Positions 17,031-23,177 of a stretch of DNA of 31,282 nucleotides are shown here, piece by piece. A program made the translations under genes and the position numbers. The stretch is taken from the NCBI GenBank assembly GCA_964538875.1, contig CAZIHO010000028.1, positions 1 through 31,282 on the forward strand, read 5' to 3'. This DNA comes from CAZIHO01 sp964538875 (lineage in GTDB: Bacteria; Pseudomonadota; Gammaproteobacteria; Chromatiales; Chromatiaceae). Every line of letters starts with the position of its first letter. Within the stretch, counting starts at the first letter, position 1. The notes below the pieces were generated by a model, which worked only from the letters and a program-made list of their open reading frames with translations, was not told where the DNA came from and did no database searches.

Positions 17031-17195
17031 GTGAAGCAATATGTCTGTAATGTCTGCGGTTTTGTCTATGACGAGGCGCAGGGCTGGCCCGAGGAAGGCG
17101 TGGCGCCGGGAACGTCATGGGAGGAGGTGCCTTCCGATTGGCGTTGCCCAGAATGTGGTGTTGGGAAAGAGGATTTCGAATTGACGGGGTTTTGA
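17031..17195 (+). CDS. Rubredoxin
   Basis: 54 residues, the canonical rubredoxin size. One iron is held by four cysteines in two CxxC-type knuckles: YVCNVCGFVYDE and WRCPECGVGKEDF. It is a small cytoplasmic electron carrier, in other bacteria serving alkane hydroxylases, oxygen/peroxide reduction or, in phototrophs and autotrophs, metalloprotein assembly. The GTG at 17031 is chosen because GGGAG lies 8 bases upstream and gives the standard length; an upstream in-frame start at 16998 adds 11 unrelated residues. It is divergent from thiD, an arrangement shared by many gammaproteobacteria. The reductase partner is not in view. Confidence 0.95.
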   Translation: MKQYVCNVCGFVYDEAQGWPEEGVAPGTSWEEVPSDWRCPECGVGKEDFELTGF

Positions 17196-17262
17196 GCCCA
17201 GCCCGGGAACGGTTGGGATTCTTGACTACACTAAGCTGAAACAGAGATTGAGGTTGCAGGGT

Positions 17263-17766
17263 ATGTCCATCACCCAATATGAAACCGAGTTGGTTGAAAC
17301 AGCCCGAATCTATTGCCGGATCATCGAAAGTTCGGATTGGGAGGATGGGGCCTGGCTGAACGATGTGGCGGCGCTGCTGCCCCGGCTGCATGCGGCCATC
17401 ACTTCCCTGAATAATCACTGTCGTCGCCAAGCGGAACTCTCCAACGTGGATCTGGACGCCCGTTTCGATCTCTTCACCCAGTTGCGGTCCCGGTTGGGTG
17501 AGCGGGACAGTTACTGGATGGAGTACGACCTGGTGGACGACAACGGCACCTTCAAGAGCGGCAGCCTGGCAGATGACCTGACGGATATTTACTGCGAGCT
17601 GAAGCAGGGGCTGATGCTGTTGGAACGGACGCCGCGGGCAGCGATCGACGAACTACGCCGCAGCTTTGCCGTCCACTGGGGCCAACATCTGGTGGATGCG
17701 GAACGCCATCTCTATAACCTGCGGGTCAGGGGGCAGTTGCCAGCCTCGGCTCCCGCTGGTCAATAG
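17263..17766 (+). CDS. DUF5063 domain protein
   Basis: 167 residues, acidic, predicted soluble. It matches the DUF5063 pattern by its helical N-terminal half (YETELVETARIYCRIIES, LLPRLHAAITSL) and by the conserved C-terminal block YDLVDDNGTFKSGSLADDLT, ELKQGL and HWGQHLVDAERHLYNLR. Function is unknown in the family. It follows rubredoxin by 67 bases on the same strand and precedes the IscA-like gene by 55 bases, an arrangement that hints at iron or redox housekeeping, but nothing more specific. The ATG at 17263 has GAGG about 10 bases upstream; a TTG at 17248 is a weaker alternative. No metal-binding motif is obvious. Confidence 0.8.
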   Translation: MSITQYETELVETARIYCRIIESSDWEDGAWLNDVAALLPRLHAAITSLNNHCRRQAELSNVDLDARFDLFTQLRSRLGERDSYWMEYDLVDDNGTFKSGSLADDLTDIYCELKQGLMLLERTPRAAIDELRRSFAVHWGQHLVDAERHLYNLRVRGQLPASAPAGQ

Positions 17767-17821
17767 CCGTCTGAAATGCTAAGATAATCGTACTTTAATT
17801 CATTTCTCTGAGGAAGACCCC

Positions 17822-18193
17822 ATGAGCAGTGCCCTGACCCTTTCCGACCTGTCGCTCACCAATCCGGCCCAATCCAAGATGCAGGAATTGTTCACCCAGG
17901 TGGACAACAGCGTGGTCGGCGTGCGGGTTTACGCAGCCCCCGGTGGTTGCAGCGGCATGAGCTTTGGCATGACCTTCACCGATCGTCTGCACGACAATGA
18001 CGGCGTGTTGGAATGCGATGGCTTCAAGGTGGTGGTGGATGACGGCACGCTGCGCTACCTGCGCGGCGTGGAGATCGACTTCGTAGATGGCGGCGACGGC
18101 AACCCCACCTTCGTGTTCAACAATTTGCAACCCATGGGCGGCGGCGGCGGTTGCGGTAGCTGCGGGTCCTCGTCTGGAGGCGGTTGCTCCTAG
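17822..18193 (+). CDS. IscA/HesB-like iron-sulfur carrier with Gly/Cys-rich C-terminal tail
   Basis: 123 residues with the HesB/IscA fold. The first cluster-binding cysteine is in APGGCSGMSFGM (about residue 43). In classical IscA or ErpA the last two ligands form a CGC near the C-terminus. Here the end instead reads GGGGGCGSCGSSSGGGCS, with three cysteines in a flexible glycine-serine tail and a CxxC spacing. The middle (DGFKVVVDDGTLRYLRGVEIDFVD) is standard. It probably carries or assembles an Fe-S cluster, perhaps for a specialised target. A canonical ErpA is encoded at 21244, so this is a second, divergent A-type protein. The ATG follows GAGGAAG. A TAAGATAAT -10-like sequence sits about 40 bases upstream. 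Confidence 0.85.
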   Translation: MSSALTLSDLSLTNPAQSKMQELFTQVDNSVVGVRVYAAPGGCSGMSFGMTFTDRLHDNDGVLECDGFKVVVDDGTLRYLRGVEIDFVDGGDGNPTFVFNNLQPMGGGGGCGSCGSSSGGGCS

Positions 18194-18210
18194 GAACTCA
18201 GCGTCCACGC

Positions 18211-18249
18211 CTAGGCAATCCGCCCGCCATGTGCAGGCAGATTGCCTAG
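18211..18249. terminator. Inverted repeat between convergent genes
   Basis: CTAGGCAATC (18211-18220) and GATTGCCTAG (18240-18249) are perfect 10-base inverted copies with a 19-base loop. It lies 17 bases after the IscA-like stop and 31 bases before the end of the opposite gene. No T-run, so a Rho-assisted or stabilising hairpin is as likely as an intrinsic terminator. Confidence 0.5.
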
Positions 18250-18280
18250 TTGGTAGTCTGGCCCTGACGCAGGACGCAGT

Positions 18281-18961
18281 TCAGGGCCGGGGTAAGTTTC
18301 TCCCATCCCGTTCCGGGACCGCGCTGGATTCCCCTCCCGCCGGTGGTCTCGAACCTCCCATACCGAATAGGCGGCCCAGTTTGCTAAACAGGGTCCCCAG
18401 CGCCCGCCACAGGCGCGGCAAGGCCCAGGCCAATAGCACCAGAAACAGCGCCAAAAAGGCCAGGAACACCCAGGGATGGACCAATGCCGCCCAGAGTCCG
18501 CCGACCACGGCGATGTCCTCGCTGATGGACGCCAGCCAGTTGCTCACCGGCTCCGGGGAGGTATTGATGAGCAATCGGGAACCCGCCTTGGTGAAGTGGG
18601 AACCGGCGGACAAGCCGCCGCCCAGGATGGCCGCCGCCAGTTGCAACGCCTCGTTGATCTGCATACCACTGGCCGCCCCCGCCGCCAGCAGGGCGCCGGC
18701 CGGGATGCGGATGAAGGTGTGCAACAGGTCCCAGCCGCTGTCGACGCCCGGCACCTTATCGACGAAAAATTCCACTAGATACATGCAGCCGGCCGCCGCC
18801 AGCACCAGGGGATTGCTCAATAAAGCCAATTCCGGGGGCAGGCTGACGTAACCCAAGGCCTGGGCCAGGCCCAGCGTCAGAATGCTGGCGTACAGGTTGA
18901 TACCGGACGCCCAGCCCACTCCCAGGGTCAGGGCCAGGTTGGCGACGAGGGCGGTTTCCAT
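18281..18961 (-). CDS. DUF4126 domain membrane protein
   Basis: 226 residues, mostly hydrophobic with five or so membrane helices (ANLALTLGVGWASGINLYAS, LLSNPLVLAAAGCMYLVEF, the FIRIPAGALLAAGAASG stretch, AALVHPWVFLAFLALFLVLL and others). The pattern SGINLYASILTLGL, EFFVDKVPGVDSGWD and THFTKAGSR-like SHFTKAGSRLLINTSPEP matches DUF4126. The function of the family is unknown. The C-terminus is cytoplasmic-looking, Arg/Gly/Pro-rich. A frame extension to 19066 adds 35 Arg/Pro-rich residues that look non-coding; the ATG at 18961 gives the family start. It is convergent with the IscA-like gene. Confidence 0.85.
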   Translation of the reverse strand: METALVANLALTLGVGWASGINLYASILTLGLAQALGYVSLPPELALLSNPLVLAAAGCMYLVEFFVDKVPGVDSGWDLLHTFIRIPAGALLAAGAASGMQINEALQLAAAILGGGLSAGSHFTKAGSRLLINTSPEPVSNWLASISEDIAVVGGLWAALVHPWVFLAFLALFLVLLAWALPRLWRALGTLFSKLGRLFGMGGSRPPAGGESSAVPERDGRNLPRP

Positions 18962-19156
18962 GGGGCTTATGACGATCTGTTTCAGTGAAAAGTTTGAGGA
19001 TTCCCGGGTTCGAGCACCGCTGCGGCAAGCCGGTCGAGGTGAGGGCGGAACCCGGACCCCCATCATATCAGTCCCCTCAATCTCCCCGCTTCGGTCGCTT
19101 AGAAATTGTTAATATTGCCAAGCGCTTATTCTATTTCATTGATTTTTCAAGAAAAC

Positions 19157-19186
19157 TTGACTCTGGCAAAACGACCGGGATACACT
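19157..19186 (+). promoter_or_regulatory. Promoter candidate for a small RNA or argC leader
   Basis: TTGACT (19157-19162), an 18-base spacer, and TACACT (19181-19186). The -35 matches 5 of 6 and the -10 matches 4 of 6. The -35 overlaps the inverted repeat TCAAG-AAAA-CTTGA (19147-19160), a possible operator. Predicted start of transcription is near 19192. Confidence 0.55.
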
Positions 19187-19191
19187 GCGCC

Positions 19192-19297
19192 CGCACCCAA
19201 GATTCCCGACACCCTACCGGGTTAGGGATGGAGGAGGGGGCGACCATAACAATAAAATAATAAAGCGATTGCAAAGCGGCCCTGGGCCGCTTTTTTG
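19192..19297 (+). ncRNA. Candidate Hfq-type small RNA
   Basis: About 105 nucleotides between a promoter-like sequence and a strong terminator, without a plausible reading frame. It contains a CCCTA/TAGGG hairpin (19212-19227), then a G-rich single-stranded run with three GGA units (19226-19240), then an A/T-rich stretch (AACAATAAAATAATAAAG, 19248-19265), then the terminator. The A-rich run just before a U-tailed terminator is what known Hfq-bound small RNAs show; the GGA units could also be CsrA/RsmA sites. It could instead be the 5' leader of argC, terminated early. I know no family for it. Confidence 0.5.
19274..19296 (+). terminator. Strong intrinsic terminator
   Basis: AAGCGGCC (19274-19281) pairs with GGCCGCTT (19285-19292) around a 3-base loop and the run of six T (19291-19296) follows. 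It is the best plus-strand terminator shape in the 18.9-19.4 kb region, yet no protein-coding gene ends before it. Confidence 0.88.
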
Positions 19298-19340
19298 TTG
19301 CCTGCCCGGCTACCCTTCGATTTCCCCTTTTCCCGCCTCT

Positions 19341-19361
19341 GGCCCTAAACTGGGGCCTTTT
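19341..19361 (+). terminator. Second hairpin with T-run just before argC
   Basis: GGCCC (19341-19345) pairs with GGGCC (19353-19357) across 7 bases, followed by TTTT (19358-19361). It is 22 bases before the argC ATG. It is short, so it may attenuate argC leader transcription or be chance. Confidence 0.35.
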
Positions 19362-19382
19362 CGCGGTATTGGGGTCGGCAAG

Positions 19383-20411
19383 ATGGTTAAGATCGGCATC
19401 GTGGGCGGTACCGGATACACGGGTAGCGAGTTGTTACGGCTGCTGGTCAAGCACCCAGCGGTAGACATTACCCAAGTCACTTCCCGGGGCGACGCCGGAA
19501 CCCGGATCGCGGACCTGTTTCCCAATCTGCGCGGGCACCTGGACCTGACGTTCAGCGAACCGGATCCCGGGCGGCTCCAGGAATGCGATTTGGTGTTTTT
19601 CGCCACGCCCAATGGCACCGCCATGGAAATGGCTCCCCGCTTGCTGGACGCGGGGGTGCGGGTGGTGGACCTGGCGGCGGATTTCCGGCTGCGGGATCCG
19701 GCCGTCTGGCAACAGTGGTATGGCATGGCCCACGCCTGTCCCCAGTGGCTGGAGCAGGCGGTATACGGTCTGCCGGAACTGAATCGGGACCAGCTTCGGG
19801 ACGCGCGCCTGGTCGCCAATCCCGGCTGCTATCCCACCGCCGTGACCCTAGGCTTTCTGCCCCTGGTCGAACAGGGTCTGATCGATCTGGAACGGCTGGT
19901 GGCGGACGCCAAGTCTGGCGTCAGCGGTGCCGGCCGCAAGGCCAGTGTGGCCATGCTGATGGGGGAAGCGGGGGAGAGCTTCAAGGCCTACGGCATTCCC
20001 GCCCACCGGCACTGGCCGGAAATCCTGCAGACCCTGACCGGCATCGCCGGCCGCGTGCCCGGCTTGACCTTCGTACCCCATCTGGTGCCCATGATTCGGG
20101 GCATCGAGGCGACCCTGTACGCCTGGCTGGCGGCGGACCTGGACCTCCAGGCCCTGTATGAGGATCGCTACCGGGACGAACCCTTCGTGGATGTCATGCC
20201 TGCCGGCTCCCACCCGGAGACCCGCGCCGTGCGGGGCGCCAATCTGTGCCGACTCGCTGTGCATCGGCCCCGGCAGGGTCCGGTGGTGGTGGTGTCCTCG
20301 GTGATCGACAATCTGGTCAAGGGGGCGGCCGGCCAGGCGGTACAAAACATGAACCTGATGCTGGGCTTTCCGGAAGCCCAGGGTCTGGATGGGGTGGCCT
20401 TGCTGCCCTAG
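19383..20411 (+). CDS. argC: N-acetyl-gamma-glutamyl-phosphate reductase
   Basis: 342 residues, a normal type 1 ArgC. It reduces N-acetylglutamyl phosphate with NADPH, the third step of arginine synthesis. The N-terminal Rossmann motif is IGIVGGTGYTGSELLRLL. The catalytic cysteine is in NPGCYPTAV (near residue 148) and the histidine in AHRHWPEI. Also visible are SGVSGAGRKAS and TFVPHLVPMIRGI. The ATG at 19383 has a weak ribosome site; an upstream frame extension to 19269 crosses a terminator and is rejected. It is the first gene of argC-DUF6776-erpA, an order common in gammaproteobacteria. Confidence 0.97.
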   Translation: MVKIGIVGGTGYTGSELLRLLVKHPAVDITQVTSRGDAGTRIADLFPNLRGHLDLTFSEPDPGRLQECDLVFFATPNGTAMEMAPRLLDAGVRVVDLAADFRLRDPAVWQQWYGMAHACPQWLEQAVYGLPELNRDQLRDARLVANPGCYPTAVTLGFLPLVEQGLIDLERLVADAKSGVSGAGRKASVAMLMGEAGESFKAYGIPAHRHWPEILQTLTGIAGRVPGLTFVPHLVPMIRGIEATLYAWLAADLDLQALYEDRYRDEPFVDVMPAGSHPETRAVRGANLCRLAVHRPRQGPVVVVSSVIDNLVKGAAGQAVQNMNLMLGFPEAQGLDGVALLP

Positions 20412-20438
20412 GGATATCCACAAGAGGCGTCGCAACCC

Positions 20439-21134
20439 ATGGCCGAGGCACAGCCAGATAAGAACCTCCCGTCCCCCGATCGGACCGCGCCCTGGTTGGC
20501 CCTGGCGTTGGGTCTGGCGCTGGTGCTGTTGCTAGGTATGGGGATCAACCTGCTGCGACAGCATTTGCCCGGTGCCGGGGCGGACGTGGCGGGTATGGCG
20601 CCGGAGGTACAGGTGGAGCTGGACCAGTTGCGCGAGCGAACCGAGTCCCTGGAGCGGGAGTTGCGGATCGAACAGGAGGCGCACCGCTTGGCTCAGCAGG
20701 AGCTGCAGCATATCCAGGCCCATAGCGCCAACATGGAACAGGAATTGGCCCGCCTGCGGCCCCTGGTCAACGCGGAAGCCAAACGGGCGTTGCGCATCGA
20801 GGAGTTCAAGCTCCTTGCCGGCACCCAGGAGCACCAGTTCAAATACAAGCTCAAGGTGGTACGCGCCGACAACGGACCAGGTTTCATGACCGGCATCGCC
20901 CGGGTCAGCGTGCACGGGACCCAGGGACCCACCCCCCGGCGTTTTAGCCTGCGGGAGTTGTCGCCGGAGCATGTCGAGGAACATCCCCTCAAGTTCCAAA
21001 AATTCCAGGATTTGGAGGGCCGTTTGACCCTGCCAGAGGGCTTTGTTCCGGATAGCCTCACCCTGGAATTGCGCCCCGCCGCCAAGGGAGCGGCGCCCCT
21101 CACCGAATTATTCGACTGGGTGGTGGGGGGCTGA
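20439..21134 (+). CDS. DUF6776 family single-pass membrane protein with coiled coil
   Basis: 231 residues. A short cytoplasmic N-terminus, one membrane helix (WLALALGLALVLLLGMGINL, about residues 19-38), then a Glu/Gln/Arg-rich coiled coil (about 55-115: VELDQLRERTESLERELRIE onward). A beta-rich C-terminal domain follows, with ALRIEEFKLLAGTQEHQFKY and later LEGRLTLPEGFVPDSLTLEL. This is the DUF6776-type protein that often sits between argC and erpA; function unknown. In pseudomonads a bactofilin gene often lies next to it; that gene is missing here. AAGAGG precedes the ATG by about 10 bases and argC ends 27 bases upstream. Confidence 0.75.
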   Translation: MAEAQPDKNLPSPDRTAPWLALALGLALVLLLGMGINLLRQHLPGAGADVAGMAPEVQVELDQLRERTESLERELRIEQEAHRLAQQELQHIQAHSANMEQELARLRPLVNAEAKRALRIEEFKLLAGTQEHQFKYKLKVVRADNGPGFMTGIARVSVHGTQGPTPRRFSLRELSPEHVEEHPLKFQKFQDLEGRLTLPEGFVPDSLTLELRPAAKGAAPLTELFDWVVGG

Positions 21135-21243
21135 GTGCCCCAGATCCGGGTTCCCTGCAGGCCGGTTAATCTCGACCAACTTACTGGGAAAAGGCGATAT
21201 ACTACCAACCATCCCCATCCCATTTGGAACAAGGTTGACGATC

Positions 21244-21594
21244 ATGAACGAAACCAGTGCCGAAGCTACGCCCTTGCTGTTTACGTCCGCCGCCGCCGGC
21301 AAGGTGTCCCAACTGATTGCCGAGGAAGGCAAACCCAATTTGATGCTGCGGGTCTATATCCAGGGCGGCGGTTGTTCTGGATTCCAATACGGCTTTACCT
21401 TCGATGAGAATATCCAGGACGGCGATACCGAGATCGTCAAGGATGGTGTCAAGTTGCTGGTGGATCCCATGAGCATGCAGTATTTGATGGGCGCCGAGAT
21501 CGACTATACCGAAGGTCTCCAGGGCGCCCAGTTCGTGATCCGGAATCCAAACGCGGCCACCACCTGCGGTTGCGGATCTTCCTTTGCGGTCTAA
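21244..21594 (+). CDS. erpA: Iron-sulfur cluster insertion protein ErpA
   Basis: 116 residues. An A-type Fe-S carrier that delivers clusters to apo-proteins, in E. coli including isoprenoid enzymes IspG/IspH. The three cluster ligands are present: the cysteine in IQGGGCSGFQYGFTFDE (about residue 44) and the CGC of TTCGCGSSF at the C-terminus. VDPMSMQYLMGAEIDYTE is the usual middle block. Length matches E. coli ErpA. The ATG has AAGG about 10 bases upstream. A TATACT -10 box (21198-21203) before the gene suggests its own promoter, although no good -35 is present. No IscR site was recognised. Confidence 0.96.
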   Translation: MNETSAEATPLLFTSAAAGKVSQLIAEEGKPNLMLRVYIQGGGCSGFQYGFTFDENIQDGDTEIVKDGVKLLVDPMSMQYLMGAEIDYTEGLQGAQFVIRNPNAATTCGCGSSFAV

Positions 21595-21717
21595 CAGGCT
21601 GTTTAGAAATGGATTTTTCTGATGGTCTGGTAGCGGTGCCAGGAGGCGCCGCCCAGGACGACCGCCTTCCGGTGGGCGTTCTGGTGGGGATTGGCCAACT
21701 TGGTTTGCCAGTTCCGG

Positions 21718-21748
21718 GTTGAAAGAGGCCAGGAGGGGCTTTTTCAAC
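21718..21748. repeat. Imperfect inverted repeat upstream of metF
   Basis: GTTGAAAGAG (21718-21727) pairs with CTTTTTCAAC (21739-21748), one G-T pair, 11-base loop. It shares the TTGAAA/TTTCAA core seen in the hairpins after metF. The surrounding 21595-21774 holds no gene. It may be an erpA 3' structure or a small repeat element. Confidence 0.5.
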
Positions 21749-21774
21749 GTCTGTTTATCCGTGGTTTCCATTCC

Positions 21775-21814
21775 CTGCCCGGCTCCCGACTCTGGGGCCG
21801 GGCAGATTTTTTTT
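21775..21814 (+). terminator. Strong intrinsic terminator between erpA and metF
   Basis: CTGCCCGGC (21775-21783) pairs with GCCGGGCAG (21797-21805), nine perfect base pairs with a partly pairing 13-base loop, followed by A and eight T. It ends 20 bases before metF, so it either ends the erpA transcript or acts in the metF leader. Confidence 0.92.
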
Positions 21815-21834
21815 AGCGCTAAGAGGGGCATCAG

Positions 21835-22707
21835 GTGGTGCGGCAGTCCAGCGACTCCCAAGTCTTTAGTTTTGAGTTGTTCCCCCCCAAGACCCAGGAG
21901 GGGATGGAAAATCTAAAAGTCGCGGTGACCGCCCTCGGCGCGGTGCGCCCCCGCTTTTTTTCTGTGACCTACGGTGCCGGGGGGTCCACCCGGGAGCGTA
22001 CCTTTGCCGCCGTGGATTGGCTGCGGGATCAGGGTCTGGATACGGCGCCCCATTTGTCCTGCATCGGCTCCCAGCGGGAGGAGATCCGGGAAATTCTCAA
22101 CCGCTACCGGGAGCAGGGCATCCGGAGGCTGGTGGCGCTGCGGGGCGATCTCCCGTCCGGCATGGGTCTGGGCGATCCCGGCGAATTTCGCTATGGAAAC
22201 GAGTTGGTGGCTTTCATCCGGGCCGAGACCGGCAACTGGTTTCACGTGGAAGTGGCCGCCTATCCCGAGTTTCATCCCCAATCCCGCAGCGCGCTCCAGG
22301 ACTTACGCAATTTCCAGCGCAAGGTGGAGGCCGGGGCCAGCAGCGCCATCACCCAGTATTTTTATAACGCGGACGCCTATTTCCGCTTCGTGGACCAGTG
22401 CCGGGGGCTGGGAATGGAGATCCCGGTGGTGCCTGGCATCATGCCCATCACCAATGGCAACCAACTGTTACGCTTTTCCGATGCCTGCGGCGCCGAGATT
22501 CCCCGTTGGCTGCGCAAGCGCCTAGAAGCCTATGAGGATGACCTGGCCAGTATCCGCGCCCTAGGCGAGGAAGTGGTGACGGACCTGTGCCGGCGGTTGT
22601 TGGAGGGGGGCGCGCCGGGGCTGCATTTCTACACCATGAATCAGGCCGGGCCGAGCCTCAAGATTTGGCGCAACCTGGGCCTGCCGGATAGGTTGCCGCC
22701 CCCCTAG
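21835..22707 (+). CDS. metF: Methylenetetrahydrofolate reductase
   Basis: 290 residues, matching bacterial MetF. It reduces 5,10-methylene-THF to 5-methyl-THF using FAD, supplying methyl groups for methionine. Motifs include FSFELFPPKTQEG (catalytic Glu), FFSVTYGAGGSTRERT, HLSCIGS, LVALRGDLPSG, the SAITQYFYNADAYFRF flavin region and PVVPGIMPITN. The C-terminus ends LHFYTMNQAGPSLKIWRNLG, as in the family. GTG at 21835 or 21838, seven to ten bases after AAGAGGGG. It is monocistronic: a terminator precedes it and a hairpin array follows. No SAM or SAH riboswitch core was seen upstream, though such switches often regulate metF-linked genes. Confidence 0.96.
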   Translation: MVRQSSDSQVFSFELFPPKTQEGMENLKVAVTALGAVRPRFFSVTYGAGGSTRERTFAAVDWLRDQGLDTAPHLSCIGSQREEIREILNRYREQGIRRLVALRGDLPSGMGLGDPGEFRYGNELVAFIRAETGNWFHVEVAAYPEFHPQSRSALQDLRNFQRKVEAGASSAITQYFYNADAYFRFVDQCRGLGMEIPVVPGIMPITNGNQLLRFSDACGAEIPRWLRKRLEAYEDDLASIRALGEEVVTDLCRRLLEGGAPGLHFYTMNQAGPSLKIWRNLGLPDRLPPP

Positions 22708-22858
22708 GGGACCTTGAAAAATGGCCATCCAGGCCATTTTTCAAGACGCAAAGCGCAAATGTGATTTCCGCTTTGCTTCATTTTCAAGCAGTTGCCTGCT
22801 TGAAACTGGCGGGGTATCCCTACCCCGCACGGGCACCTTGAATTTTTCAAGGTGCCCC
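22708..22858. repeat. Array of five consecutive hairpins with inverted ends
   Basis: Five separate perfect or near-perfect hairpins stand back to back: 22713-22745 (14-bp stem, 5-base loop), 22748-22776 (8 bp, one C-C mismatch, 4 bp, 3-base loop), 22782-22805 (10 bp, TTGC loop), 22809-22828 (8 bp, TCCC loop) and 22831-22857 (12 bp, TTT loop). They fill the metF/cbb convergent spacer. The two ends are themselves inverted copies (GGGGACCTTGAAAAAT and ATTTTTCAAGGTGCCCC, one indel), and CTTGAAA/TTTCAAG recurs in three hairpins. The first has a GC core flanked by A5/T5 and so resembles a bidirectional terminator. This may be a fold-back or REP-like element, or a structured transcript. Confidence 0.9.
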
Positions 22859-23161
22859 CTAGTCGTCCTCCCCCAGGGCCGGCGGCCAGCCCAAGGCCCT
22901 GGCCCGCTCGATGGCCGCCTGGTAGATGCGGGCGTGGCGCTCCCCCAGTTCCGGGGGTAAGCGGCTGGGGAGGTGGCCATAGGGATCCCAGCGGGCGTGG
23001 ACTTGCTCATACAAGGCCTGCATCCGGCCCGGTTCCCAGCCGGCGCAGGTTTCCTCCTCCGGAATCAGGCCGAATAACCAGCCGTCCTTGACGATCTGAC
23101 CCAGGTGGGTCATGCCGCCGAATTCATCTTGCAATAAACCTGGGTACAGGATGGCAGCCAT
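22859..23161 (-). CDS. Small conserved-looking protein at the end of the cbb operon
   Basis: 100 residues, predicted soluble, not recognised. The N-terminal half looks constrained: MAAILYPGLLQDEFGGMTH then LGQIVKDGWLFGLIPEEETC, with Cys39 and Trp28/Trp42. The C-terminal half is helical and charged (RHARIYQAAIERARALGW), ending acidic (GEDD). The gene starts 16 bases after cbbO, with GAGGA about 10 bases upstream, and ends at the five-hairpin array. It is therefore almost certainly the last gene of cbbL-S-Q-O. A role in RuBisCO activation or assembly is suggested only by position. No signal peptide, membrane segment or known motif is present. Confidence 0.75.
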   Translation of the reverse strand: MAAILYPGLLQDEFGGMTHLGQIVKDGWLFGLIPEEETCAGWEPGRMQALYEQVHARWDPYGHLPSRLPPELGERHARIYQAAIERARALGWPPALGEDD

Positions 23162-23177
23162 GGGCCGGGTCCTCGAT

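Noticed and set aside
18962..19066. N-terminal extension of the DUF4126 frame (GVRVPPSPRP-like)
   Set aside because: Arg/Pro-rich, non-family sequence. I checked whether it hides a tRNA end and found no T-arm pairing.
21595..21834. SAH or SAM riboswitch before metF
   Set aside because: I could not find the conserved core of either class; only a hairpin and a terminator are visible.
21202..21861. 219-codon minus-strand frame across erpA and the metF leader
   Set aside because: Antisense to erpA and crosses a strong terminator; no family features.
22708..22858. CRISPR array as explanation of the hairpins
   Set aside because: The five stems differ in sequence and length and no regular repeat-spacer pattern exists.
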